NCBI GenBank assembly: GCA_027493955.1
Contig: JAOSJT010000001.1
Span: 3,831,131-3,895,130 of the forward strand
Direction: 5' to 3'
DNA: 64,000 nucleotides
Origin: Bacteroidia bacterium
Lineage (GTDB): Bacteria; Bacteroidota; Ignavibacteria; SZUA-365
The position numbers and the translations under genes are program-made. Under the pieces are notes generated by a model, which saw nothing but the letters and a program-made list of their open reading frames with translations, did not search any database and had not been told where the DNA came from. This document shows, piece after piece, positions 1 through 8,939 of this stretch; position 1 is the stretch's first letter, and every line of letters begins with the position of its first letter.

Positions 1-2134
1 GAAAACCTTCGTAATCATGTCTGAACACATAGGAAAAAATCGGGTGTTCCGGCTGTGCGGCTTGAATGATGACGGTACCAGGTATGGTCCCGCGCCCGGC
101 CCGCCCTGCCACCTGCAGGAGCATTTGTACCGTGCGCTCCGAGGAGCGAAAATCGGGAAACAGCAGGGATTGTTCGGCAGAAACGATGCCTACCAGCGTC
201 ACTCTCCCGAAGTCTAATCCCTTTGTGACCATTTGTGTACCGAGCAGGATGTCGTACTCCCCCTCACTGAACGCAGTCAGCATCAGATCGTGCGTTCCCT
301 TTCGCCTGGTGGTATCCGAATCCATACGCAAAATTCGCGCCTCAGGTAATGCTTGACGCAGTTCATCCTCGATTCTCTGCGTCCCGCTGCCCACGCGGTC
401 CAGGTCCGTTCCACCGCAGAGAGGACAAATGACAGGCGCTTTTTTCACGAAACCACAGTAGTGGCATCGCAGCGCATCTCCCTCGCGGTGGAATGTGAGA
501 CTGATGCTGCAGTTCTCACACTCTTCCACGTGTCCACAGTCGGAACATTCCACATGAGGTGAAAAACCGCGGCGGTTCTGGAACACAATCGAGGCCTCTC
601 CTTTCTCCATCCCGGCGCGCAGCGCCTCGATCAACTGCCGCGAAAGCGAACCGTTGACGAGCCGCATTCTCCGTGCTTCAGACATATCCACCGCAATCAT
701 CTCCGGCATGCGTGCGTTGTCAACGCGATGGGCGAGACGAAGGAGACGATATTTGCCTCTGGTCGCATTGTACCAACTTTCGACGGAGGGCGTCGCAGAT
801 CCGAGTAGTACGGGGATTTCACCGAAGCGCGCCCGCATCACCGCAGCGTCTCGACCATTGTAGCGCGGATCGACATCGGATTGCTTGAAGCTCTGATCCT
901 GCTCCTCATCTACGATAATGATGCCGATATCGCGTAGCGGGGCAAACACCGCTGATCGAACACCAACGACGACACGATATTCTCCGCGGAGTGTCAGCCG
1001 CCAGGCGTCATAACGCTCTCCGACCGACATTCTGCTGTGCATTACGGTGGCCTTGGCACCGAAGGCCTCGCGGAATCGTGCAGCCAGCTGTGGGGTGAGG
1101 GCAATCTCGGGGAGGAGTACCAATCCGCTTTTACCACGTTCGAGAGCATGCCGTACCGCTTCAATGTACACCTGCGTTTTTCCACTGGAGGTCACGCCGT
1201 ACAGCAGTAACGGACGGAAAGCCCCTTCATCGATGGCGGTCAGGATAATCTCAAGTGCGGCACGCTGTTCTTCCGTAAGCGTAATGGCTTTGGGACGTTC
1301 TTCGAATCCGGAGGTGTATGTGCGTATGAGTTCCTCTTCGAAAATCTCCACGATTTCCTTTTCCTCCAACGCTCGGACCTGCGCGCTCGATGCGTGAGAA
1401 CGCTTGATCAGGTCCGCCATCATGATGCTGCGTTCCCCAGATTTCCACCCTAGCCATAAAATGCCAAGGATGTTCACCTGCTTCGGTGCACGCGACTCCA
1501 TGATGCTCATGAGCTCGGCGATGCGGTTCTCGTTGGTCCACTCGGGTAATAACCGTACATGTAACACGGTGCGCGCACGCGCCTTGGGGTGATCCAGTAC
1601 GGTATCGATGGAGACAATTCCTTCGATGAACAATTCCCTCAGCTGTGCGCCGAGATTCTTGACCCCAACGGAGGCACAAAGCGCACTTTCGGACAAGACT
1701 TCTCCGGTACCCAACGCACGGAGTATATCTCGTTTGATGCGCGATTTCCCCACGGCGCGGGTAAGTATGATATCGTCGTTGGTTCTTAGTGAGATATGCC
1801 TTTCACTGTCAACATCCATCCCCTGTGGCAGAGCGGCTTTCAGCGCATCCCCCAGACTGCAGCAATAATATCCGCTGATCCAGGTACACAGATCCAGCAC
1901 GTCCGGTGTGATGACTGGCTCGGTATCCAATACCTGCTGTACGGCCCTGATCGCGAAGTCCGGTGGGCTCTCATGAACCCGGATCACGAAACCCATCAGC
2001 AGACGACGTCCAAGGGGTACGACAACACGCATTCCTGCGCCGATACCGTCGCGCAGACCTTCCGGTACGCCATACGTCAACGTATCGCGGGGGACAGTGG
2101 GAACGGCTATATCGGCGAACAGTGGTTTTGGCAT
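1..2134 (-). CDS. priA: Primosomal protein N' (PriA helicase), 3' end outside the window
   Basis: PriA is a superfamily 2 DNA helicase that reloads the replisome at stalled forks. The window holds the first 711 codons; about 100 C-terminal residues are missing at the left edge. Visible are the N-terminal DNA-binding region, Walker A GVTSSGKT, the Walker B block IIVDEEQDQSFKQ followed by PRYNGRDAA, and paired zinc-binding cysteines (CSDCG, CENC, CHYCG, CPLCGG) before helicase motifs TQMVTKGLDF and QVAGRAGRG. The family box is normally DEEH; here it reads DEEQ. The ATG at 2134 was chosen; an in-frame TTG lies six codons upstream and neither has a convincing ribosome binding site. The gene is divergent from the sulfurtransferase. 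Confidence 0.95.
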   Translation of the reverse strand, partial: MPKPLFADIAVPTVPRDTLTYGVPEGLRDGIGAGMRVVVPLGRRLLMGFVIRVHESPPDFAIRAVQQVLDTEPVITPDVLDLCTWISGYYCCSLGDALKAALPQGMDVDSERHISLRTNDDIILTRAVGKSRIKRDILRALGTGEVLSESALCASVGVKNLGAQLRELFIEGIVSIDTVLDHPKARARTVLHVRLLPEWTNENRIAELMSIMESRAPKQVNILGILWLGWKSGERSIMMADLIKRSHASSAQVRALEEKEIVEIFEEELIRTYTSGFEERPKAITLTEEQRAALEIILTAIDEGAFRPLLLYGVTSSGKTQVYIEAVRHALERGKSGLVLLPEIALTPQLAARFREAFGAKATVMHSRMSVGERYDAWRLTLRGEYRVVVGVRSAVFAPLRDIGIIIVDEEQDQSFKQSDVDPRYNGRDAAVMRARFGEIPVLLGSATPSVESWYNATRGKYRLLRLAHRVDNARMPEMIAVDMSEARRMRLVNGSLSRQLIEALRAGMEKGEASIVFQNRRGFSPHVECSDCGHVEECENCSISLTFHREGDALRCHYCGFVKKAPVICPLCGGTDLDRVGSGTQRIEDELRQALPEARILRMDSDTTRRKGTHDLMLTAFSEGEYDILLGTQMVTKGLDFGRVTLVGIVSAEQSLLFPDFRSSERTVQMLLQVAGRAGRGTIPGTVIIQAAQPEHPIFSYVFRHDYEGF

Positions 2135-2385
2135 TAAGGGATCAGTTTTCAAGAACTCCAAGATACGAGATTTCTTGCTGGAGTGTTCGACTGACGGTCA
2201 AGCGGGAGGAAAGACCCTGGTGGTGGTCCGCATGAGAGTGGAGAGGCAACAGGGACGTGTACGAGCTGCAGGATGATTCATATGCCACGATAAAAGCATC
2301 CGGCTCGCCGTGACGTGCAGGTGTTTGCAAGCGAGCAAACGGTTTACGATCATTGAGCAGGCCAAATGTCATTCGAGAAGCCAAC

Positions 2386-3204
2386 ATGTCCAATCTCATT
2401 GAAGCGTCCGAACTGCGGAAACTCCTTACCATCGAATCCCCGACAGTGCTCGATTGTCGTTATGATCTGGCAGACAGAGAATCAGGTCGGCGGCGCTACC
2501 TTACCGGTCATATTCCCGGTGCTCACTACGTATCGTTGGACAAGGATTGCTGTGCTATGGTCGGGGTCCATGGCGGTCGTCATCCCCTGCCGACGATTGA
2601 AGCGCTCTCTGCTCTATTCGGAAAACTAGGTGTCGAGCGAATGGTGACGCCGGTAGTCTGTCTCGACGATGACGGTGGTTGTTTTGCCGCGCACGTGTGG
2701 TGGATCCTTCGCTATCTCGGTCACGATAACGTTAAGGTTCTCAACGGAGGGTTTTCTGCCTGGGTCGGAATAGACGGTGAAGTCACGACACAATTACCCG
2801 AGACCAGGTCGGTTCGTTTCGACCCACGCCTCCGCCCGGATATGCTTGCCCGTATGGAGCAAGTGCGAGACGGCGATGCGATGCTGCTCGTGGACTGTCG
2901 TGCGGAGGAACGCTACCGGGGAGAACATGAAACCATCGATCCGGTAGCAGGTCATATTCCTGGAGCGATCAATATACCCTGGCGTGGATTCGTGACGGAT
3001 GACGGCCGTTTCCGCGAGGTCGGAGCGCTCGCCGATTCACTCACCGGTATTGATGAGCGCAGCATTGTCTATTGTGGTTCGGGCGTCACGGCGTGTGTTG
3101 CCGTTTTCGCCGCAGCTGAAGCAGACCTCGGCCTCCCACGCCTGTACGCGGGTGGTTGGAGCGACTGGATTACCTGGGAGGGAAATCCGATCGCGTCCGG
3201 GTGA
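2386..3204 (+). CDS. Two-domain sulfurtransferase (3-mercaptopyruvate or thiosulfate sulfurtransferase)
   Basis: A 272-residue protein with two rhodanese domains. It would move sulfur from 3-mercaptopyruvate or thiosulfate to a thiol acceptor or cyanide in the cytoplasm. The C-terminal domain has the active loop CGSGVT with the persulfide cysteine at residue 230. The loop type (CGSGVT rather than CRKGVT) favours mercaptopyruvate as donor. The N-terminal domain has DCRYDLAD and GHIPGAHYVSLDKD but no catalytic cysteine loop, as is usual. The ATG at 2386 follows GAGAAG; a TTG 11 codons upstream is less likely. It converges on the UPF0182 gene, with only six bases between the stops. Confidence 0.92.
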   Translation: MSNLIEASELRKLLTIESPTVLDCRYDLADRESGRRRYLTGHIPGAHYVSLDKDCCAMVGVHGGRHPLPTIEALSALFGKLGVERMVTPVVCLDDDGGCFAAHVWWILRYLGHDNVKVLNGGFSAWVGIDGEVTTQLPETRSVRFDPRLRPDMLARMEQVRDGDAMLLVDCRAEERYRGEHETIDPVAGHIPGAINIPWRGFVTDDGRFREVGALADSLTGIDERSIVYCGSGVTACVAVFAAAEADLGLPRLYAGGWSDWITWEGNPIASG

Positions 3205-3210
3205 ATCCGC

Positions 3211-5925
3211 CTATCGCGAGCTTTCGCGTACGATAGATTCGAGTTCCTTCTTCAGTTTGTCCAACTCCTGACCGTATTTGGCCCAATCGCCTTTGCGCTG
3301 GGCGTCAACCGCGCGATTGTATATCTCCATGGCTGATCGTGAAAGTTCCCGGACGTTACGCGACGGTTGTTCTGTCCCTTTCGCCACGGACGCTTGCGGT
3401 AAAACCGCGGGCGCCTCGGTAGTACTTCCGCGGAACACCGCGAGCAGGGCGTCTTCGAGTGTTCCTTCCATCGCAAGACGGTTGTGATAGGCGACGATGA
3501 CGCGCTTCAACTCCGGAAGCTTGCCTGTGGTTGCCTGCAAATAGATTGGCTGCACGTACATCACTTCCTCCTTTATGGGGATGACGAGCAGGTTGCCGCG
3601 GTACACACTCGAACCTTGCTGATTCCACAGTGTGAGTTGTTGCGCGATGGATGGATCCTGATCGATACGCGCTATGACCTGCATCGGTCCGAAGATCTGT
3701 TCCTTCTTGGGGAATTTATACACGAGTAACTTCCCGTAATTCTCGCCATCACTACGGCCGCACAGCCACGCAATCATATTCTGCCGCTGATTGGGCGTGT
3801 AGGGAATCATTTGTATGAACTCTTCTCTTGGTTCACCGGGGAGGCGCATGATAGCATAATAGCTTTCCATCTGCACGGTGCTCTCCTGAAGTTTCTCTGA
3901 AGCAATGTTCCAGAGATCCTCCTTGTTGTAGAAGACTTGTGGGTCGCTCATGTGATACGTCCCATACACCTCTGATTGCACATCGAACAAATCCTGCGGA
4001 TAGCGCACATGGTTCATCAATTCAGACGGAAATGCGCTTTGCGGTTTGAACAATCCGGGAAACATACTGCGGTACACGCGAATCATCGGGTCATTGTCCT
4101 CGCCGAACACGTAAAAATCGGTCTCTCCGTTATAGGCATCGATCACGATTTTCACGGAATTGCGGATGTAGTTGAAGCCCTGCGCCGGTTTCGCATACGG
4201 AAAACTGCTGCTGAAGGTATACGCATCGTAAATCCACTTGAGACGGCCATTGGCGACGACAATGTAGGGATCCTTATCGAATGCGAGGAACGGTGCGATG
4301 CGACGGACGCGCTCGTCGATCAAGCGATGATACAGGATGCGGCTGTTGGGGCCAATGTAGCCCGAGATCAGCATGTTGATTTCGCCAAAATGGAAGGCGA
4401 ACATCAGACGCCGGAACAGGCTTCCGACGGAAACCCCAGCCTTCTCCCGATACCGCGTCATCTGATTTTGATCACCCAAAGGATAGTCGAATTCGTCTAT
4501 ATTACCGTTGATCACGACATGACGCTTCGTCGCTTCTCCGAAATAAATCTCGGGCCGGTCAATCTGCAATCCGTGCTCGGCGACAGGGGGAATGTCACGG
4601 ATGAACAATTCCGGGAGGCCCTCCTGCGTCACGACATTCACCGGGGCCATGGCGACGCCGTACCCATGCGTATAGACCAGATTCAAATTCACCCAGGTCT
4701 GCGCGTTCTGCGGCAACTTGGATTGATCCAACTCCCGCGCACTGAGCATCACTTGCCGGTAGCTCCCGTCGGGTAAACGGTAGCGATCCACATCCACATC
4801 AGGGAAAGTGTAGTATAATCTGATGACCTGCAGCTGATCCAGCGTACTTGCGAGCGGACGGTAATCCCAAAGCATGATGTTCCGCACTGTGGCACTGTCC
4901 TTGACGATATCGTTAAAGCCGAGGGTGTAATGCGGATCAATACTCTTTTCGGTAACACGTGTCAAATCGAAGGCGTATCGCGTGAACGCGATGTTGTTCC
5001 GTATGTACGGTAGTTCTTTGCTTTGCTCATTGGGTGTCACCACGAATTTCTGCATAAGCGATGGGAAGATCATGCCGAGGACGACGGCGGCGATAACATA
5101 CCCGACGACCCACCGGACAAGCAATTTGAAATTCCGACGGAATAACGTCACGACCAGCACCACCGCCGTGATCAGCGACAAAAAGGCCATAATCCATGCG
5201 GCCGGCAATTGTGCGTGCACATCCGTGTAACCAGCTCCGAAGTAGCTTGCTGATCTGCCTGAAGTGAGCACGTCGTACCGCCCAAGCCAATACGAGATGC
5301 CGATAAGGATAAAAAGTTGCGCCCCGATGATGGCAAGATGCTTTCTGGCTGTCGCGGAAATGGCGATGCGGCCAAACGCGAAAGATACGCCCTGACGGAT
5401 GACGTATACGAGCACTACTGCGATAAAAATGAGGACAGTGGACCCGATGAGCCAGGATACTATGGAATTGAGAAACGGGAGTGTGAATAAATAAAATGAT
5501 ACATCCTTGCCGAACACCGGATCTGTCAGATCGAAGGATTTGCTGTTCATCATTGCAAGCAAATCCATCCATGTGCCGCTGATCATACCTGCCATAATGA
5601 AAGCGAGAAACACCGATGCACCGTACGAGAGCCAGGTGATAATCCGTGCGAAGCCATCGACCACGGCCTGAAAGCGCGGATCAATGGTCAGATTCGATTC
5701 CGAATGAAGCGCAACACGTATATGCATCAGTATCAGAACCAAAAAGAGCAGAAAACCGCCTATCCAGAGTCCGTATTGCGACATATACGATTTCCAGAAC
5801 ACGCTTTCGTAACCGATATCCTCGAACCACCAGAGATCGGCGAAAAAAGAAGACACCATGCCGGAAAGAATCAGCAAGGCAAGAAAAATCCCGACGGTGT
5901 AGGAAACAATGCGTTTGAGCTTCAT
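3211..5925 (-). CDS. UPF0182 family integral membrane protein
   Basis: A 904-residue protein of the UPF0182 (DUF: COG1615) family, whose function is unknown. About seven hydrophobic segments fill the first 330 residues (the first at 7-28, the second at 53-70), with the typical WWFEDIGYESVFW between the first two. A roughly 500-residue extracytoplasmic-type region follows, with family motifs such as NNIAFTRYAFDL, NLVYTHGYGVAMAPVN and MSDPQVFYNKEDLW. The last 60 residues are charged and helical. The ATG at 5925 puts the first membrane helix at the N-terminus; a longer reading from 6075 adds 50 unlikely residues. Confidence 0.93.
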   Translation of the reverse strand: MKLKRIVSYTVGIFLALLILSGMVSSFFADLWWFEDIGYESVFWKSYMSQYGLWIGGFLLFLVLILMHIRVALHSESNLTIDPRFQAVVDGFARIITWLSYGASVFLAFIMAGMISGTWMDLLAMMNSKSFDLTDPVFGKDVSFYLFTLPFLNSIVSWLIGSTVLIFIAVVLVYVIRQGVSFAFGRIAISATARKHLAIIGAQLFILIGISYWLGRYDVLTSGRSASYFGAGYTDVHAQLPAAWIMAFLSLITAVVLVVTLFRRNFKLLVRWVVGYVIAAVVLGMIFPSLMQKFVVTPNEQSKELPYIRNNIAFTRYAFDLTRVTEKSIDPHYTLGFNDIVKDSATVRNIMLWDYRPLASTLDQLQVIRLYYTFPDVDVDRYRLPDGSYRQVMLSARELDQSKLPQNAQTWVNLNLVYTHGYGVAMAPVNVVTQEGLPELFIRDIPPVAEHGLQIDRPEIYFGEATKRHVVINGNIDEFDYPLGDQNQMTRYREKAGVSVGSLFRRLMFAFHFGEINMLISGYIGPNSRILYHRLIDERVRRIAPFLAFDKDPYIVVANGRLKWIYDAYTFSSSFPYAKPAQGFNYIRNSVKIVIDAYNGETDFYVFGEDNDPMIRVYRSMFPGLFKPQSAFPSELMNHVRYPQDLFDVQSEVYGTYHMSDPQVFYNKEDLWNIASEKLQESTVQMESYYAIMRLPGEPREEFIQMIPYTPNQRQNMIAWLCGRSDGENYGKLLVYKFPKKEQIFGPMQVIARIDQDPSIAQQLTLWNQQGSSVYRGNLLVIPIKEEVMYVQPIYLQATTGKLPELKRVIVAYHNRLAMEGTLEDALLAVFRGSTTEAPAVLPQASVAKGTEQPSRNVRELSRSAMEIYNRAVDAQRKGDWAKYGQELDKLKKELESIVRESSR

Positions 5926-6278
5926 TCGTGGTACCCCGGTTTGTGATATCGTCTCGTAATCTATGATGAGGGAGCCGCAAAGACAACGAAAATCGCTCGA
6001 TCGTCTGCAATCCAACATTTCGAATCCGCAAACGAGCAATACACGGGCCCGGGTTTCGGAACTCCGAATTTGCATTTTTCACGCACGGGAAGCAGATTGC
6101 GATGAATTCTCGGGCAACTGTCTGACCACCGGCAGACAACAATCGCTGGAACTCTCGACCACCGGGTTGTCTGGGTGTCGGTTCCGGTGGCGGGGTCTTC
6201 GCGATTCAAGCAGCGACCGGTTGCAGGTGTCGTCGAATACAACGAGACAGGCCACCGTTTTATGAGGATGCGACGATC
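5926..6278. other. Intergenic region between divergent genes
   Basis: These 353 bases separate the UPF0182 gene (minus) from the small repeat-built gene (plus). The stretch must hold both promoters, but no convincing -35/-10 pair was picked out by eye. Open frames crossing it have no recognisable protein content and no ribosome binding sites. Confidence 0.4.
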
Positions 6279-6509
6279 ATGGATGAAAACGAAAAAAGAA
6301 GATTGAGGAATCAGAGGTATTATTCCAGGCATCGGGATAAGCTCCTCCGTTCGGTCAACCGCAAATACAAGGAAAGCGAAGAGTACCGCGACAACATGCT
6401 CCAGCGGTCGAGGGACAGGTATCACGAGGATGAAAGCTATCGGAACGCAACAATTGACCGCGCGAAGGAACGGTATAAGAAATCGCGAGGCGACGGAGCG
6501 ACGGACTGA
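6279..6509 (+). CDS. Small highly charged protein built of 18-residue repeats
   Basis: A 76-residue protein made almost entirely of Arg, Lys, Glu, Asp and Tyr. It is not matched to a named family. It shows an internal repeat: units begin with Arg/Lys-Tyr at residues 13, 29, 47 and 65, and the two central units align as KYKESEEYRDNMLQRSRD and RYHEDESYRNATIDRAKE. It is predicted to be helical, with no signal peptide or membrane segment. The ATG has GAGG 11 bases upstream. The gene stands alone, convergent with surE 18 bases away. Tyr/Arg repeat proteins of this look occur in phages and large viruses, so a DNA- or RNA-binding role or transfer is possible, but this is inference. Confidence 0.6.
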   Translation: MDENEKRRLRNQRYYSRHRDKLLRSVNRKYKESEEYRDNMLQRSRDRYHEDESYRNATIDRAKERYKKSRGDGATD

Positions 6510-6527
6510 CAACAACCCGGTCAGGAC

Positions 6528-7310
6528 TCAGTGGCGCTTCCTACCCCCGTTCATTCTCCAGGATTGCATGGCTTCGAACAGACCGTTATCAGTCAGATTG
6601 TAGTGCAGCGGAGTTACGGAAATGTAGTTTTCCTGCAAGGCGCGGTCGTCCACCAGCGGATCGGTGTCCCACACATACTTCCCTACTAACCAGTAATACT
6701 CCCTTCCCACAGGATCTTTGCGGGTTTCAAAGCCATCGTCCCACCAGGATCGGCCTTGCCGGGTTATGCGTGCTCCTGCGATGTCCTCCGGGGCGACATT
6801 CGGCACATTGACGTTGAGAAGAGTCCCTGCAGGCAACCCTCGCCTCAGAACTTCCGCCGCAAGCGTCCGTGCGAAAGAAGCTGCTGCGCGCACATCCGAA
6901 TCCTGTGCATGGGATGCGTGCGAAACCGCGATCGAAGGGATGCCGAGAATCGCACCTTCCGTCGCCGCAGACACCGTCCCTGAATAAATGACATTGATGG
7001 ATGTATTCATGCCATGGTTGATTCCGGAGACGACGAGATCCGGCTTGCGTTCCAGCAATGTCGTAACGCCGAGCTTGACGCTGTCGGCAGGCGTTCCCTC
7101 CACCGCCCAGCCGCGAAAATGCGCGCCGCGTTCGATCGGCCTCGCGCGCAACGGCTGCTGTACGGTTATGGCATGTCCGACAGCGCTCTGCTGCGTGGCC
7201 GGAGCCACGACGACGACCTCGCCCAGTCGCCGCAGGGAGGTTACAAGCGCATGTATACCCGGTGAATCGTATCCGTCGTCATTGGAAACAAGAATGAGGG
7301 GCCTGTCCAT
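6528..7310 (-). CDS. surE: 5'/3'-nucleotidase SurE
   Basis: SurE removes phosphate from nucleoside 5'- and 3'-monophosphates with a divalent metal. The 260-residue protein has the family length and the N-terminal metal-binding motif SNDDGYDSPGI at residues 9-19. It also has SGINHGMNTSINVIYSGTVSAA in the middle (usual form SGINxGxN) and TLLNVNVPN. The ATG at 7310 lies directly in front of DRPLILVSNDDG, which fixes the start. It follows the ECF sigma operon on the same strand after a 98-base gap, so it may be read from that transcript or from its own promoter. Confidence 0.96.
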   Translation of the reverse strand: MDRPLILVSNDDGYDSPGIHALVTSLRRLGEVVVVAPATQQSAVGHAITVQQPLRARPIERGAHFRGWAVEGTPADSVKLGVTTLLERKPDLVVSGINHGMNTSINVIYSGTVSAATEGAILGIPSIAVSHASHAQDSDVRAAASFARTLAAEVLRRGLPAGTLLNVNVPNVAPEDIAGARITRQGRSWWDDGFETRKDPVGREYYWLVGKYVWDTDPLVDDRALQENYISVTPLHYNLTDNGLFEAMQSWRMNGGRKRH

Positions 7311-7408
7311 TATGCTGTCCGATGGTGAGACATCCGGGAAACCCCGGTCGGACTAATCTACGACATCCTCTGTTCTCGACAATGCGAGCCGCCTTCACCA
7401 GCGTACTA

Positions 7409-7732
7409 TCATTCCTCTGGACGCAGAAGCACGGCGGTTCCGTAGACCAGGATTTCGGCGGCGCTCTGCATGATAAAACTCGTGGAGAAGCGTACATCCA
7501 AAATCGCATTCGCTCCGAGCGCTTCGGCATCCGCGAGCATGCGGTCAATCGCCTGATCCCTGGCCTCGGCCATCAGCTTGGTGTATTCTTCGATCTCCCC
7601 GCCGACGATGGTTTTGAATGCGGCAAGTATATCCTTGCCGATATGACGCGCTCGTACGGTGTTGCCCCGGACGGCACCGAGCGTCTTGACAATGCGCATC
7701 CCTGCGACATGTGATGAAGTTGCGATGATCAT
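7409..7732 (-). CDS. YbjQ/UPF0145 family protein (heavy-metal-binding-domain type)
   Basis: A 107-residue protein of the YbjQ/UPF0145 family, a small pentameric fold of unknown function. Family marks are the N-terminal beta-strand followed by G-A-V-R-GNTVRARHIGKD, the middle helix EIEEYTKLMAEARDQAIDRM, and GANAILDVRF near the end. The start ATG overlaps the stop of the anti-sigma-like gene by four bases (ATGA), indicating translational coupling. It is therefore the third gene of a sigma/anti-sigma operon, which suggests a role in the same envelope or stress response; that link is inferred from position only. Confidence 0.85.
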   Translation of the reverse strand: MIIATSSHVAGMRIVKTLGAVRGNTVRARHIGKDILAAFKTIVGGEIEEYTKLMAEARDQAIDRMLADAEALGANAILDVRFSTSFIMQSAAEILVYGTAVLLRPEE

Positions 7733-8181
7733 CGGATAACCCCTTTGTATTTGTCTGTTTTTGACGTGAACCAGCGCTCCCGCATGACGGATACAAGCAA
7801 AAGCAGGATGCCGGCATTGAACACAACAATGGCGACTTTGATGAGAAAAGGCACATCCGCGTCTATCCACAACGCTGACGCGGCTTCAAACAGCACCCAA
7901 CTCAGCAATAACACCGAACCAACCGCAGTGAGCAGCCATGCTACTCCACGTTCAAGACGATTGTACGTCCCGCTCCAATAGCTGTCCCACTGTTCGGTGG
8001 GTGGAACCTTCATTCTCAGCGACATGGTCGCCTCCTGTATGGTGGAAAATTTCTGCCACTCTTGCATGCATGATGGATCCCGCAGAAAGGATTCGAATTC
8101 GGAATGTTCACTCCCGGCGAGCTCTCCGTCAAGAGCCTTCATCATCAGTATACGAAAACGATCACGCTCCAGGTCTGTCAT
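7729..8181 (-). CDS. Putative anti-sigma factor, membrane protein
   Basis: A 150-residue protein with a soluble acidic N-terminal part and two membrane segments (about residues 82-104 and 113-133). The first 50 residues (LDGELAGSEHSEFESFLRDPSCMQEW) look like an anti-sigma N-terminal domain but carry only one His and one Cys, not the full zinc motif HxxxCxxC. The gene starts inside the stop codon of the ECF sigma gene (ATGA overlap) and overlaps the YbjQ gene in the same way. Anti-sigma function is inferred from size, topology and coupling to the sigma gene. Confidence 0.72.
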   Translation of the reverse strand: MTDLERDRFRILMMKALDGELAGSEHSEFESFLRDPSCMQEWQKFSTIQEATMSLRMKVPPTEQWDSYWSGTYNRLERGVAWLLTAVGSVLLLSWVLFEAASALWIDADVPFLIKVAIVVFNAGILLLLVSVMRERWFTSKTDKYKGVIR

Positions 8182-8732
8182 GACAAGTCCTCCAGCATTT
8201 CTTTCACATGTTTCCGGGCGTAGTACAACCGGGACATGACAGTCCCGACAGGGCATTCGAGCAGTTCGCTGATCTCGGCATAATTGTACCCCTCGAATTC
8301 ACGAAGCAGCAGTATTTCTCTTTCTTCAGGGCGTAAACGGCCCAGCGCATCACGCACGCGGTCACGAAGCAATGCGCGTTCGGCATCCTCGGAAGGATCG
8401 TCGGATCCGGCGAGGTTTTCGAAAAGTGCTTCGCATTGAGACAGCGGGCGTGCGTGCGCAGCGCGATCTCTGAGAAAGTTCAGGCACAGGTTTCGGAGAA
8501 TACGATAATACCAGGTGAAAAACCTGCTTCCGAGCTGAAAGGACGCAATGGATGTATACGCGCGTACGAACGCCTGCTGCGACAGTTCCATTGCATCATC
8601 ATGTGAGCCGACGAGCGAAAGTGCGGAGTAGTATGCCGGCTTCATGTACGTTTGCACGATTACGGCGTAGGCATTTCTGTCCCCGCGCTGTACACGCACT
8701 ATCGCTTCATCGTCCTGTGGCCCCGTTTTCAT
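8178..8732 (-). CDS. RNA polymerase sigma factor, ECF (RpoE-like) subfamily
   Basis: A 184-residue extracytoplasmic-function sigma factor. Region 2 spans about residues 9-90 (DDAMELSQQAFVRAY, RFFTWYYRILRNLCLNFLRD). Region 4 spans about 120-175 (LRPEEREILLLREFEGYNYAEISELL, then CPVGTVMSRLYYARK, the -35-recognition helix). It would direct RNA polymerase to a dedicated regulon when released by the downstream membrane protein. It is first of three genes joined by 4-base overlaps. Upstream on the minus strand there is a GGAAC (about 8797-8801) that could be an ECF-type -35 element, suggesting autoregulation, but no clear matching -10 was found. Confidence 0.95.
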   Translation of the reverse strand: MKTGPQDDEAIVRVQRGDRNAYAVIVQTYMKPAYYSALSLVGSHDDAMELSQQAFVRAYTSIASFQLGSRFFTWYYRILRNLCLNFLRDRAAHARPLSQCEALFENLAGSDDPSEDAERALLRDRVRDALGRLRPEEREILLLREFEGYNYAEISELLECPVGTVMSRLYYARKHVKEMLEDLS

Positions 8733-8884
8733 GTCTGATATCCGGCTGTTTCAATAATGATACACGCAAGGGTGTGGAATATTCATCGTCTTCCGACCCT
8801 GTTCCAACGGCAATATGACGAATTGCGGAAAACGAAACGTACGGCGATGAAAACGGAACCGATACTGAAAACGCCAGGTATCAG

Positions 8885-8891
8885 TATATTG
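8885..8891 (+). promoter_or_regulatory. Candidate -10 element TATATTG before the cyclophilin gene
   Basis: TATATTG lies about 50 bases before the cyclophilin start. The same heptamer occurs before the M20 peptidase gene and before the lptF-like gene. No good -35 hexamer is seen 17 bases upstream, so this is tentative. Confidence 0.3.
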
Positions 8892-8939
8892 TCCTGATTG
8901 CAAAAACCAACGTACGTACTCATATCAAGGTTTCCAGTA

